From Amycolatopsis sp. FBCC-B4732 (GTDB taxonomy: Bacteria; Actinomycetota; Actinomycetes; Mycobacteriales; Pseudonocardiaceae): a stretch of 64,000 nt of DNA. Positions 8,110-16,536 of this stretch are shown piece after piece. The first letter of the stretch is position 1. Each line of letters begins with the position of its first letter. Position numbers and translations under genes: made by a program. The stretch spans positions 2,938,001 through 3,002,000 of the forward strand of contig NZ_CP095376.1 of the NCBI RefSeq assembly GCF_023008405.1, in the 5' to 3' direction. The notes under the pieces were generated by a model that saw nothing but the letters and a program-made list of their open reading frames with translations, was not told where the DNA came from and searched no databases.

Positions 8110-9423
8110 ATGGCGACGCTGTCCGGCCGGACGAGGTTCCGCTATTCGCTCGGCTCGTTCGTCACGGGGTCCTTCGGCACGGTCCCCGGTCTGGTCCTGG
8201 TCAAGTACCTGACCGACACGATGGCCGTGCCCGCGGGCTGGGCCGCCGCGATCGTGTTCGTCCCCAAGGCCTGGGACGTGCTGTTCAACCCGATCGCCGG
8301 CCGGCTGTCCGACGCGGACCTGATCAAGACCGGCAGCCGGCGGCGCTTCCTGCTGATCGGCGGCATCGGCGTCGCGATCCTGTTCGCCGCGATGTTCGCC
8401 CACCCCGGGTTCGGCAGCCCGCTGCCGGACGCGCTGTACGTGGCGATCGCCTTCGCCGCTTGCGCCACGGCGTACGCGCTGTTCCAGGTGCCGTTCAACG
8501 CGCTGCCCGCCGAGCTGACCGAGTCGGCGACCGAACGCACGAAGCTCACCAGCGTCCGGATCGGCGTGCTGGCCGTGACGATCCTGATCTGCGGCGGCGG
8601 CGCCCCCGCGATCAGCGCCGGCATCGGCGGGGTCACCGGCTACCGCGTGATGGCCGTGGTGATCGGGCTGATCGTGCTGGCCGCGACGCTGCTGGTGTAC
8701 TTCGGGCTCAAGGACGCGCCGGTCGGCTCGCTGCGGCCCAACACGGTGAACCTGAGGGAGCTCGTGCGGACGCTGGCCGGCTGGCGGCCGTTCCGCTGGC
8801 TGCTCGGCACCTACTTCATCCAGGCGCTGGGCATCGGTACGGTGCTCGCCGCGATCCCGTTCTTCGCCCAGCGCATCCTCGGCAGCGAGGGCTACGGCAC
8901 GATCCTGTTCGTCATCTTCGTCGGCCCGGCGCTGGTCACCATGCCGCTGTGGCCGCGCCTGGGCGACCGGGTCGGCAAGCTCAACGGCTTCCGCCTGGCC
9001 ACCGCGGCGTTCGCGATCGGCCTGCTGGGCCTGGTGTTCGCGCAGTCGATCCCGCTGGTCGTGTCGTTCGTGTTCGTGGCGCTCTGCGGGGTCGGGTACG
9101 CCGGGATTTCGGTGTTCCCGCTGGCGATCCTGCCCGACCTGATCACCGCCGAGGAGGAGCGCACCGGCGAGACCCGCGCGGGGATCGCGGCCGGCGTGTG
9201 GACCGCGGGGGAGACGCTCGGGCTGGCCTTCGGCGGCGGGCTGTGGGCGCTCATCCTGGCGTTCGGCGGGTACGTGTCGAGCACGGACGCGACGACGGCC
9301 CAGCCGCACAGCGCGATCGTGGCGATCCTCGTCGGCGCGTCGATCATCCCGGGCGTGCTGATCGCGCTGGCTCTGCCGCTGCTGCGGCGCAAGGTCCTGG
9401 AGCCGCGCCATGAACTCGCCTGA
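8110..9423 (+). CDS. MFS transporter of the MFS_2/GPH-like group
   Basis: 437 residues from the ATG at 8110, preceded by GAGGAGG. About twelve membrane helices. The N-terminal YSLGSFVTGSFGTVPGLVLVKYLTD, the loop IAGRLSDADLIKTGSRRRF (the MFS_2 D-x-x-x-K-x-G-x-R-R signature between helices 2 and 3), and EERTGETRAGIAAGVWTAGETLG near the end place it with the GPH/MFS_2 cation symporters, the clan that also holds the animal lipid carrier MFSD2A. Within this unit the likely cargo is a breakdown product of sphingolipids, such as a long-chain base; that is inference from context. It overlaps the next gene by 14 bases, so translation is probably coupled. Confidence 0.85.
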   Translation: MATLSGRTRFRYSLGSFVTGSFGTVPGLVLVKYLTDTMAVPAGWAAAIVFVPKAWDVLFNPIAGRLSDADLIKTGSRRRFLLIGGIGVAILFAAMFAHPGFGSPLPDALYVAIAFAACATAYALFQVPFNALPAELTESATERTKLTSVRIGVLAVTILICGGGAPAISAGIGGVTGYRVMAVVIGLIVLAATLLVYFGLKDAPVGSLRPNTVNLRELVRTLAGWRPFRWLLGTYFIQALGIGTVLAAIPFFAQRILGSEGYGTILFVIFVGPALVTMPLWPRLGDRVGKLNGFRLATAAFAIGLLGLVFAQSIPLVVSFVFVALCGVGYAGISVFPLAILPDLITAEEERTGETRAGIAAGVWTAGETLGLAFGGGLWALILAFGGYVSSTDATTAQPHSAIVAILVGASIIPGVLIALALPLLRRKVLEPRHELA

Positions 9424-10825
9424 GGACGTCCTGGCGGCGCTGCGGGAGCTGCGCGCGGGCGACCTGCCGACGCACGGCGGCCGGACGCTCGCCTACGTCT
9501 ACGACAGCGGGCTGTCCGAAGTGGACTCCCTCGGTGCGGCCGCGCACGCGCTGGCGTCGTCGGCCAACGGTCTCGACCCGACGGCGTTCCCGAGCCTGCT
9601 GCGGATGGAGAACGACCTCGTCGCGGAGGCCGCCGCGTTGCTCGGCGCCGTTCCGGGCGTGGTCGGTTCGGTGACTTCCGGCGGCACGGAGTCGTGCTTG
9701 CTGGCGGTTTTGGCGGCCCGCGACGCCCACCCTGAGATCGCTTCGCCGTCTCTGGTGATCCCGACGACCGCGCACGCGGCGTTCCACAAGGCGGCGCACC
9801 TGTTCGGGCTGCGCCGGATCGACGTCCCGGTCGACCCGGTGACGTTCCGCGCGGACCCGGCCGCGATGGCGGCGGCGATCGACGACTCGACGGTGCTGGT
9901 GGTGGCGAGCGCGCCTTCGTACGCGCACGGCGTCCTGGACCCGATCGCTCCGATCGCCGCGGCGGCTCTGGAACGCGGCGTCCGGATGCACGTCGACGCG
10001 TGCATCGGCGGCTGGGTGCTGCCGTACTTCGCCCGCCTCGGCGCGGACGTCCCGCCGTTCGACTTCTGCGTCCCCGGCGTCACGAGCATCTCGGTGGACC
10101 TGCACAAGTACGCGTACTGCCCGAAGGGCACGTCCGTGCTGCTGCACGCTTCGGCGGAACTGCGGCGCTCGCACTACTTCGCGAGCGCGTCCTGGCCCGG
10201 CTACACGATGCTGAACACGACGATCCAGAGCACGCGTTCGGGCGGCCCGCTGGCAGCGGCGTGGGCGGTGGTCCGCCACCTCGGTCCGGAGGGCTACCTT
10301 TCGCTGGCGGCTTCGACGCGTACCGCCGTTTCGCGCATCCGCGAGGGGATCACCGACATCGACGGCCTGCGGATCCTGGGCGACCCGGTGTCGACGCTGA
10401 TCGCGTTCACCGGCGACGACGGCTTCGACCTGTTCACGGTGGCGGACGAGATGAAGGCCCGCGGCTGGTACGTCCAGCCGCAGTTCGCTCATCTGTCGTC
10501 CCCGGCGAACCTGCACCTCACGGTGACGGCGGCGAACCACGGCAGCGAGAAGGAGTTCCTGACCGACCTCGCGGCTTCGGTGGCCGCGGCCCGCGCGGCC
10601 GGCCCGGTGCTCGTCGACGCCGCCGTGGCGGAGTTCGTGGCCGCGCTCGACCCGGCAACGCTGACGTCGGAACAGTTCGCGGGCCTCCTGGCGGCGGCGG
10701 GCCTCGGCGGCGAGTCGGGCCTGCCGGACCGGATGGCCCCGATCAACGCACTCCTCGCAACGGCACCGGCGCCACTGCGGGAGCGATTGCTGCTGGAATT
10801 CCTGGGCGCGCTGTACACACCGTGA
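9410..10825 (+). CDS. PLP-dependent lyase/decarboxylase, sphingosine-1-phosphate lyase-like
   Basis: 471 residues starting inside the end of the permease gene. It is a group II PLP decarboxylase fold: SVTSGGTESCLLAVLAARD binds the cofactor phosphate, HVDACIGGW holds the Asp that pairs with the pyridine nitrogen, and TSISVDLHKYAYCPKG contains the Schiff-base lysine (about residue 233). The HVDAC-GG and TSIS-D-HKY-Y-PKG signatures and the later RSGG motif match sphingosine-1-phosphate lyases (SGPL1 and bacterial SPLs) better than glutamate or tyrosine decarboxylases. The expected reaction cleaves a phosphorylated long-chain base into a fatty aldehyde and phosphoethanolamine. No sphingosine kinase is visible nearby, so the phosphorylation step must lie elsewhere or the substrate differs. 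Confidence 0.8.
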   Translation: MNSPEDVLAALRELRAGDLPTHGGRTLAYVYDSGLSEVDSLGAAAHALASSANGLDPTAFPSLLRMENDLVAEAAALLGAVPGVVGSVTSGGTESCLLAVLAARDAHPEIASPSLVIPTTAHAAFHKAAHLFGLRRIDVPVDPVTFRADPAAMAAAIDDSTVLVVASAPSYAHGVLDPIAPIAAAALERGVRMHVDACIGGWVLPYFARLGADVPPFDFCVPGVTSISVDLHKYAYCPKGTSVLLHASAELRRSHYFASASWPGYTMLNTTIQSTRSGGPLAAAWAVVRHLGPEGYLSLAASTRTAVSRIREGITDIDGLRILGDPVSTLIAFTGDDGFDLFTVADEMKARGWYVQPQFAHLSSPANLHLTVTAANHGSEKEFLTDLAASVAAARAAGPVLVDAAVAEFVAALDPATLTSEQFAGLLAAAGLGGESGLPDRMAPINALLATAPAPLRERLLLEFLGALYTP

Positions 10826-11539
10826 GTCACAGATCGAACTTCGATCTCGTCGAGCGAGCACTTCTCGGGAAACCGACAGTACAGGCTCATCGCGGCGAGG
10901 CGTTCGAGTGCGTCTTGCTCACGGAGTTCCGCGGGATCGTGAGTTGCCTGGTTCCGAATGCACTGGAAGATGCCGGCACCGAACCCTCGGAGGCCGGCTT
11001 GCATGCTCTTGAACTCCTCGTCTTCAGAGTCACCAGGCCACCGCAGGCGTGGCTTCTTGAGCTCCGGTTGCTTTTCGGAGAAGAGTTCCGTTGCGAGCTT
11101 GTAGTCGGACAGGTCGCGTCGGCCGACTCTGGCTTGTAGATGCGCGTTGATGCTCGTGGCTGCCGCCTGAACGGCTTCACGGTAGTGGCGGGTGCCCCAA
11201 AGGCCGGCTGCCGCATGCCAAACCCACGGGTGAAGCTCACCTGCTGCCAGTTGAGGTCCGGGCACGCCGAGATTGGCTTCAATCTCTTCGGCTTCATCCA
11301 GCAAGGCGATAGTCTGAATTGTCAAGGTGAAAGCTTTGTCGTGGGCACTCTGGACGAAATCGTACTCTTGATAGTCCGGGGTTGACGTGCTTCATGATTG
11401 CCTTCGCTGCCGGCTCCAGCTTGATGACGGCTTCGTAGGCGTCTTGGTCAAAGCCATGGCCGCTTCGGATAGCGGCTTGATAATTCCTCACGGCTCCCAG
11501 GTAGATCTCCAGGCGCTCACGGGCCCAAATCTTGTTCAC
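10826..11539 (-). pseudogene. TIGR02391 (Ymh) family gene, single-base frameshift
   Basis: From a GTG at 11537-11539 the frame gives NKIWARERLEIYLGAVRNYQ and continues to IMKHVNP, where it shifts. Removing one C from the CCCC run near 11381-11384 restores DYQEYDFVQSAHDKAFTLT, joining smoothly to LLDEAEEIEANLG and the family core: ELHPWVWHAAAGLWGTRHYREAVQAAAT, RRDLSDYKLATELF, PRLRWPGD, MQAGLRGF and IRNQATHD. TIGR02391 proteins have no firmly established function and often occur in mobile regions. The second frame has no stop after the homologous part and stays open antisense to the lyase gene down to 10489. The stretch is visibly less GC-rich than its neighbours, suggesting acquisition. It is either a decayed gene or a sequencing error. 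Confidence 0.75.
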
Positions 11540-11606
11540 TGGATGAGCGTAGCAAGCTGCTCTGTCGTATGAGTGAGTGTGAGCGGCATGTCGACGAGAA
11601 TCGTCA

Positions 11607-11652
11607 GCTCGGCCGAGGGGAGTGCGTGCCCGCGATATCCCCTCGGCCGAGC
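11607..11652. terminator. Perfect 15-bp hairpin, probable terminator
   Basis: GCTCGGCCGAGGGGA (11607-11621) and its exact reverse complement (11638-11652) are separated by 16 bases. It lies downstream of the minus-strand operon ending at 11741 and upstream of the TIGR02391 remnant. The lack of a following T-run is common for actinobacterial terminators. An operator role cannot be excluded. Confidence 0.55.
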
Positions 11653-11740
11653 CGAATCCCGGAAGATCAGGAGTACCCAACAGAAATCAACGGCATAGCG
11701 GCGTTCTACGGCCAGCAACGCAAGCGCAACAGGTCAAATC

Positions 11741-12013
11741 TCACTGGTTCCGCGAAGCCAGCCCCGCGGGCGCCGATTTCACCGCCGCGTGGATCGCGTC
11801 CGCCAGGGCCAGCGCGTCTTCCTCGGTGAGCTCCAGGGCGACCCGGGCCGAAGCGCCCAGCTCGGGGTTGCGGAAGTCGATGTTCACCGTGTGCGCGTAC
11901 GGCGCGTGGACCGGGTGGTCCACGTACACGGTTCCCTCGCTCAGCCGGAACCAGCCGCGGGCGCCCTTGCCGCTGCCTTCGAGGGCGAACTTCTCGGTCA
12001 GGTAAGTGCACAT
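11741..12013 (-). CDS. DUF6295-type small conserved protein
   Basis: 90 residues beginning MCTYLTEKFALEGSGKGARG, followed by GWFRLSEGTVYVDHPVHAPYAHTVNIDF and a C-terminal helix ELTEEDALALADAIHAAV. The opening MCTY-TEK and the HPVHAP/NIDF core match a small actinobacterial family that I recall as DUF6295, of unknown function. There is no signal peptide or membrane segment, so it is probably cytoplasmic. It starts 12 bases after the stop of the hydrolase gene and is the last gene of the MarR-efflux-hydrolase operon, suggesting co-expression with a response to toxic compounds. No function is proposed beyond that. Confidence 0.8.
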   Translation of the reverse strand: MCTYLTEKFALEGSGKGARGWFRLSEGTVYVDHPVHAPYAHTVNIDFRNPELGASARVALELTEEDALALADAIHAAVKSAPAGLASRNQ

Positions 12014-12025
12014 GCGCGGGTCCTC

Positions 12026-12766
12026 TCAGGCGGTCAGCGTGCGGGAGTAGAAGTCGAGGATGCGTTCCCAGCCGTCCTTCGCGGCTTCCGGGCGGTAGCT
12101 CGGGCGGTCGACCGCGAAGAACGCGTGGCCCGCGCCCGCGTACGTGTGGAACTCGTGTTCCTTGCCCAGCTTCTCCAGCTCCGCCGCCAGCACGGCGACC
12201 TCGTCCGGGCTCGGGAACTGGTCGTCCGCGCCGAAGATGCCCAGCAGCGGGCACGACAGCTGCGAGGACAGGCCGAGCAGCGGCTTCATCTGCTTCATGG
12301 CCTCCGGCGGGTCGTTGACGACGAACGCGCCGTAGCAGTCGACCGCCGCGTCGACGTCCAGCGAACACCCGACGAGGAACGCCTGGCGGCCGCCGGAGCA
12401 GTGGCCGATGACGCCGACGCGGCCGTTCGAGTTCTCCAGGGCGCGGAGGTAGTCCGCCGCGCCGGAGACGTCGCCGACCAGGCGGTCGTCCGGGACGCCG
12501 CCGGAAGCGCGGACGGCCGCCGCCGCGTCGTCCGGGTCCGCGCACGGGGCTTCGCGCGTGTACAGGTTGGGGCAGAGCGCGTTGTAGCCCTCGACGGCGA
12601 AGCGGCGGACCATCTCCTTCGTCGCCGCGTCGTAGCCGGGCATGTGGTGGATCACCACGACCCCGCCGCGCGGGGTGTCGTCGGTCGGTTTGGCCAGGTA
12701 CGCCTCGAGCTCGTCCCCGCCGTGGCCGGTGATGGTGACGGTCCCGGCGACGATCTCGTCGGTCAT
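12026..12766 (-). CDS. Dienelactone hydrolase family protein
   Basis: 246 residues from the ATG at 12764-12766, which overlaps the efflux gene stop by four bases (ATGA). The alpha/beta-hydrolase shows the dienelactone hydrolase triad: Cys123 in GHCSGGR, Asp181 or Asp182 in GADDQFPSPDE, and His214 in AGAGHAFF. The N-terminal GGVVVIHHMPGYDAAT and EGYNALCPNLY segments are typical of the family. A cytoplasmic hydrolase acting on a lactone or ester is expected. Placement between a MarR-controlled efflux pump and DUF6295 suggests detoxification rather than the chlorocatechol pathway, whose other genes are absent. Confidence 0.9.
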   Translation of the reverse strand: MTDEIVAGTVTITGHGGDELEAYLAKPTDDTPRGGVVVIHHMPGYDAATKEMVRRFAVEGYNALCPNLYTREAPCADPDDAAAAVRASGGVPDDRLVGDVSGAADYLRALENSNGRVGVIGHCSGGRQAFLVGCSLDVDAAVDCYGAFVVNDPPEAMKQMKPLLGLSSQLSCPLLGIFGADDQFPSPDEVAVLAAELEKLGKEHEFHTYAGAGHAFFAVDRPSYRPEAAKDGWERILDFYSRTLTA

Positions 12767-14433
12767 CGGTTCTCCTTCGATCCCTCGGGGGTGTGGAAGT
12801 AGCGCTTGCCGCGCGAAGCGGAGGCCACGGCGGCGACGACGGCCATCACCGCGGCCGCGGTGAACACGACCACCAGGCCGTGGTGGAACGGGCCGGACAC
12901 CAGCTGCGGGAAGAACTCCCCGCCGGTGAGGGCCGACCGGTCGGCCGGGGAAAGCCCGGCCAGGACGTCCGGGCCGAGCAGGTGCCCGACCGGGTTGCTG
13001 CCGAGGAACGCCGCGAACAGCGTGCTCACCGGCGGCAGCCGGGCGACGCTTTCGGCGACGTTCGCCGGGACGCCGTGGGCCTGCAACCCGCTGGTCAGCG
13101 TCTGCGGCAGCGACGACGCGAGCCCGGCGATCATCAGCGAGAAGAACACGCCGATGGACAGCGACGTTCCCGAGTTCTGGAACGTCGCCCGCATGCCGGA
13201 GGCGACGCCGCGCTGCTCGGTCGGGACGCTGCTCATGATCGCCGACGTGTTCGGCGCGGAGAACATGCCCTGGCCGATCCCGCTGAGCACGAGCAGCGCG
13301 GCGAACAGGGGGTAGGGGAAGTCCACCGGCAACGCCAGGAGCCCGAGGAACGCGGCCGCGACCAGCAGCAGCCCGCCGGTCGAGAACAGCCGGGCCCCGA
13401 ACCGGTCGGACAGGTAGCCCGACACCGGGCCCGCGATCAGGAACCCGACGGTCAGCGGCAGCATGGAGATGCCCGCCCACAACGGCGTGCGCTCGTAGTC
13501 GAAGCCGTGCAGGGGCAGCCAGATCCCCTGCAGCCAGATGATGAGCATGAACTGCATGCCACCACGCGCGACCGAAGTCAGCAACGCGGCGATGTTGCCC
13601 GCGGCGAACGCGCGGATCTTGAACAGCCCGAGGTGGAACATCGGCGCCGCCACGCGCGTCTCGATGACGCCGAACAGCAGGAGCAGCAGCACCCCGGCGC
13701 CGATTCCGCCGAGCACCCACGGGCTGCCCCAGCCGGTCGCCGCGCCGCCGTAGGGCTGGATGCCGTACGTGATCGCGGCCAGCAGCAACGCGGTCCCGGC
13801 GGCGAAGGTGACGTTGCCGCCCCAGTCGACCTTGGCGCGCTGGGGCGTGCCGGCCTCGCGGAGGCTGCGGATCGACCAGATCGTGCCGAGCAGCCCGAAC
13901 GGGACGCTGACCCAGAACACCGCGCGCCAGTCGATTTCGGCGAGCAGCCCGCCGACGACCAGCCCGAGGAACTGCCCGGCCAGCGCGGTGATCTGGTTGA
14001 CGCCCAACGCCATCCCGCGCTGCTCGGCCGGGAAGGCGTCGGTGAGGATCGCCGCCGAGTTCGCCGTCAGCATCGACCCGCCGACGGCCTGCACGACCCG
14101 CCAGCCGATCAGCCACAGCGCACCGCCGCCGGCGTGGAACGGGTCGAACGACAGCGCCACCGACGCGGCGCTGAACACGACGAAGCCGAGGTTGTACATC
14201 TTGACCCGGCCGAACATGTCGCCGAGCCGCCCGAGCGTCACCACCAGCACGGCCTGCACGAGCAGGTAGCCGAGGATCATCCAGAGCAGGTAACCGATGT
14301 TGCCCGGCGCGAGCGGGTCGAGGCCGATGCCGCGGAAGATGGCCGGCAAGGAGATGATGACGATCGAGCCGTCGAGCGCCGACATCAGCACGCCGAGCGT
14401 GGTGTTCGACAGCGCGACCCACTTGTAGCTCAC
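12763..14433 (-). CDS. Drug-efflux MFS transporter, DHA2 (14-helix) type
   Basis: 556 residues with about fourteen hydrophobic segments. The N-terminal LMSALDGSIVIISLPAI is motif D1 of the EmrB/QacA family, RLGDMFGRVKMYNLGF is the antiporter loop between helices 2 and 3, and GGSMLTANSAAILTDAFP and SGIGQGMFSAPNTSAIM are typical helix motifs. It is expected to export lipophilic drugs by proton antiport in the cell membrane. It overlaps the MarR gene upstream and the hydrolase gene downstream by four bases each, so all three are made from one transcript, and the MarR protein is its likely repressor. Confidence 0.92.
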   Translation of the reverse strand: MSYKWVALSNTTLGVLMSALDGSIVIISLPAIFRGIGLDPLAPGNIGYLLWMILGYLLVQAVLVVTLGRLGDMFGRVKMYNLGFVVFSAASVALSFDPFHAGGGALWLIGWRVVQAVGGSMLTANSAAILTDAFPAEQRGMALGVNQITALAGQFLGLVVGGLLAEIDWRAVFWVSVPFGLLGTIWSIRSLREAGTPQRAKVDWGGNVTFAAGTALLLAAITYGIQPYGGAATGWGSPWVLGGIGAGVLLLLLFGVIETRVAAPMFHLGLFKIRAFAAGNIAALLTSVARGGMQFMLIIWLQGIWLPLHGFDYERTPLWAGISMLPLTVGFLIAGPVSGYLSDRFGARLFSTGGLLLVAAAFLGLLALPVDFPYPLFAALLVLSGIGQGMFSAPNTSAIMSSVPTEQRGVASGMRATFQNSGTSLSIGVFFSLMIAGLASSLPQTLTSGLQAHGVPANVAESVARLPPVSTLFAAFLGSNPVGHLLGPDVLAGLSPADRSALTGGEFFPQLVSGPFHHGLVVVFTAAAVMAVVAAVASASRGKRYFHTPEGSKENR

Positions 14434-14873
14434 AGGTGGTCCGCCAGCCGCTCGATGAGGGGGATGGCCGCGATCAGCTCGCGCCGTTCGGCGTCGGTGA
14501 ACTGCTCGGCCAGCGCGGCCGCCATCTTCCCGGTCGTCGCCGAGCGGCGGTCGGTGAGCAGCTTGACCCCGGCTTCGGTCACCGACATCAGCACCTTGCG
14601 GCCGTCGGAGTCGTCCTTGCGCCGTCCGACGAGCCCGCGCTCGACCAGCCCGGCGAGGGTGACGCCCATGGCCTGCGGCTTGACGCGCTCGAGGTCGGCG
14701 AGGCAGCCCGGGGTGGCCGGTCCTTCGCGGTCGAGGCGGGACAGCACCGAGCGCTCGGGGAGCGTCAATTCGCCGACGACGTAACCCTGCCGCAGCCGCC
14801 GGACCAGCCGCCCGAGGGCGACGCGCAGGTCGGTGCTCGCCTGGAGGAGGTCCTCGTCCGTCACGATCGTCAA
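14430..14873 (-). CDS. MarR family transcriptional regulator
   Basis: 147 residues with the MarR winged-helix fold: LTLPERSVLSRLDREGPATPG, VKPQAMGVTLAGLVERGLV as recognition helix and wing entry, and RRKDDSDGRKVLMSVTEAG as the basic wing. The annotated start is TTG at 14873; an in-frame GTG at 14864 is equally possible because no clear ribosome binding site is visible, and transcription may be nearly leaderless. A palindrome lies 18 bases upstream (14891-14904). It heads the efflux operon, with its stop overlapping the transporter start, so autoregulation and ligand-released control of efflux are likely. Confidence 0.9.
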   Translation of the reverse strand: MTIVTDEDLLQASTDLRVALGRLVRRLRQGYVVGELTLPERSVLSRLDREGPATPGCLADLERVKPQAMGVTLAGLVERGLVGRRKDDSDGRKVLMSVTEAGVKLLTDRRSATTGKMAAALAEQFTDAERRELIAAIPLIERLADHL

Positions 14874-14890
14874 CCTAAACTGATAAACCT

Positions 14891-14904
14891 GAGTTGATCA
14901 ACTC
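14891..14904. promoter_or_regulatory. Perfect palindrome before the MarR operon, candidate operator
   Basis: GAGTTGATCAACTC is a perfect 14-base palindrome 18 bases upstream of the MarR start. Its size and AT-rich core stand out in this GC-rich sequence and fit a MarR dimer site. Binding is inferred from position. Confidence 0.55.
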
Positions 14905-15006
14905 GGACGGAGCGGCCGCTATCGGGTGAGCCGGGAGCTTTCGCCCGGCCTGCCGCGAACGCCCGGGTTAGCGTCCGAAGTGGACACCACCCGGGAGGGG
15001 AAGCCG

Positions 15007-15303
15007 ATGTCGATCCCGCACGTCGCACACGCCGGCCACGACCACGTGCACCGCGAGGGCTGCGGCCACCCGGCGCTGCCGCACGGCGACCACGTGGACT
15101 ACGCCCACGACGGCCACCTGCACCGCGCGCACGACGGCCACTTCGACGAGTGCGAGATCCACGGCCACGTCCCGCACACCGGCCACGAGCACGCCCACGG
15201 CGAAGGCTGCGGCCACGTGGCGGTGCCCCACGGCGACCACGTGGACTACCTCCACGACGGGCACCGCCACGCGCCCCACGAAGACCACTACGACGACCAC
15301 TGA
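15007..15303 (+). CDS. Histidine-rich metal-binding protein with internal duplication
   Basis: 98 residues from the ATG at 15007 with GGAGGGG upstream. About a quarter of the residues are His. Two halves repeat: each has a His-rich lead, EGCGH, then the shared PHGDHVDY and HDGH blocks. There is no signal peptide or membrane segment, so it is a cytoplasmic zinc buffer or chaperone candidate; homologues are sometimes annotated as zinc transporter components without evidence. It is convergent with a COG0523 GTPase gene only 20 bases away and lies in a cluster of zinc-free ribosomal paralogues, which supports a role in zinc homeostasis. Zur control is inferred. Confidence 0.8.
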   Translation: MSIPHVAHAGHDHVHREGCGHPALPHGDHVDYAHDGHLHRAHDGHFDECEIHGHVPHTGHEHAHGEGCGHVAVPHGDHVDYLHDGHRHAPHEDHYDDH

Positions 15304-15322
15304 GCCCGGGCCGGCAGACTGC

Positions 15323-16390
15323 TTACGCTTGGTGCTCGTGGACGTGGACCGGGTCCCACCCCGGGAACGGGTCGGGGCCGGTCGCCTCGCCGAGGCAGTC
15401 GCGCAGGGCCGCCAGGAGCGCGTCGCCGGCCAGGCCGACGCCGATGAACACCAGCTCCTGCCGCGGTGCCGCCGCCACGCCCTGCGGCTCGAACCGCGCC
15501 ACCGCGCCCGCCTGCGACCACAGCCCGGTCACCCCCGGCCGGGACGCCAGCGTGAAGAACCCCTTGGACCGCAGCACGGTCCCGAACTCGCCCGAGTCGA
15601 ACCGGCGCGTCACGAAGTCCCACAGCGCCGCCGGGTCGAACGCCTCCGAAGCGCGGAAGACCACGCTGGAAATGCCGTACTCCTCGGTCTCCGGCACGTG
15701 GTCGCCGTTCAGCTCGGCCACCCAGCCCGGCGCCTCCCGGGCCCGCTCGGCGTCGTACCGCCCGGTCCCGAACACCCGCTCCGGCGGCACCCGCCCGAAC
15801 TGGCCGGTGACGACGTCCGCGGCGGGGTTGAGCCGCCGCAACGTCGCCACCAGCCGGTCCAGCTCGGTGGCCGGAACCAGGTCGGTCTTGTTCAGCAGCA
15901 GGACGTCGGCGAACTCCACCTGGTCGACCAGCAGGTCGCTGACCGTCCGCTCGTCCCCGGAGTACTGGTCCAGCCGGCGCTCCACGAGCGAGTCGCCGGC
16001 CGCCAGTTCGCGGGCGAAGTTCGCCGCGTCCACCACCGTCACCATCGTGTCGAGGTGGGCGACGTCCTCCAGGAACGTGAACGTCGCCGCCACCGGCATC
16101 GGCTCGGAGATCCCGCTCGACTCGATGAGCACGTGGTCGAAGCGGCCGTCCGCGCACAGCGCCGACACCTCCTCGAGGAGGTCCTCCCGCAGGGTGCAGC
16201 AGATGCACCCGTTGGTCAGCTCCACGAGACGCTCCTGCGAGCGCACGAGGCTCGCATCGATGTTGACCTCGCTCATGTCGTTGACGATCACCGCGACCCG
16301 CGGCCCCGCCCGGCCGGCGAGGATGCGGTTGAGCAGCGTCGTCTTGCCGGCCCCGAGGAAGCCGGAGAGCACCGTGACCGGAACGCTCAC
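15323..16390 (-). CDS. COG0523 (CobW/ZNG-like) GTPase, zinc metallochaperone candidate
   Basis: 355 residues from the GTG at 16388-16390, which overlaps the L32 gene stop by four bases. It has a full Walker A motif ([12 protein letters not shown]), the family metal-binding Cys motif [20 protein letters not shown], a DAANF switch, and the NKTDLV guanine-specificity motif, then a CobW C-terminal domain with the HVHEH tail, a likely extra metal site. COG0523 GTPases deliver metal to client proteins under zinc limitation. It is the last gene of a minus-strand operon with rpmF, rpmE2 and a second, Walker-less paralogue, which argues for zinc rather than cobalt. Confidence 0.9.
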   Translation of the reverse strand: MSVPVTVLSGFLGAGKTTLLNRILAGRAGPRVAVIVNDMSEVNIDASLVRSQERLVELTNGCICCTLREDLLEEVSALCADGRFDHVLIESSGISEPMPVAATFTFLEDVAHLDTMVTVVDAANFARELAAGDSLVERRLDQYSGDERTVSDLLVDQVEFADVLLLNKTDLVPATELDRLVATLRRLNPAADVVTGQFGRVPPERVFGTGRYDAERAREAPGWVAELNGDHVPETEEYGISSVVFRASEAFDPAALWDFVTRRFDSGEFGTVLRSKGFFTLASRPGVTGLWSQAGAVARFEPQGVAAAPRQELVFIGVGLAGDALLAALRDCLGEATGPDPFPGWDPVHVHEHQA

Positions 16391-16536
16391 GAGTGGAAGT
16401 GCCGCATCAGCCGGCGGGGGACCAGCCGGACCTCGCCGCCGACCTTGATCGGCACCAGGTCCGGCACGGCGGCCTTCCACTGCGCGCGCCGCGATCGCGT
16501 GGTGCTGCGGGACTTCTTGCGCTTCGGGACGGCCAT
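16387..16536 (-). CDS. rpmF: Ribosomal protein bL32, zinc-free paralogue
   Basis: 49 residues, [20 protein letters not shown] at the N-terminus as in bL32. It contains no cysteine, whereas zinc-binding L32 has a Cys4 ribbon, so this is a C-minus paralogue able to replace the zinc form in the 50S subunit when zinc is scarce. Its start shares one base with the L31 stop (TGATG) and its stop overlaps the COG0523 start (GTGA), so it is translationally coupled to both. Zur control is inferred from the company it keeps. Confidence 0.93.
   Translation of the reverse strand: MAVPKRKKSRSTTRSRRAQWKAAVPDLVPIKVGGEVRLVPRRLMRHFHS

Noticed and set aside
9499..10131. Minus-strand 210-aa frame opposite the PLP lyase.
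   Set aside because: Antisense shadow with no recognisable domain; the plus-strand protein has full catalytic motifs.
12026..14422. A 798-codon minus-strand open frame spanning the MFS transporter and the hydrolase.
   Set aside because: Its N-terminal 550 codons are an Arg/Ala-rich off-frame reading of the efflux gene; only the last 246 residues, from the ATG at 12766, are a real protein.
14962..14995. CCCGGGT/ACCCGGG inverted arms before the His-rich gene as a Zur site.
   Set aside because: The arms are pure GC with a 20-base spacer and include part of the ribosome binding site; Zur boxes are AT-rich.
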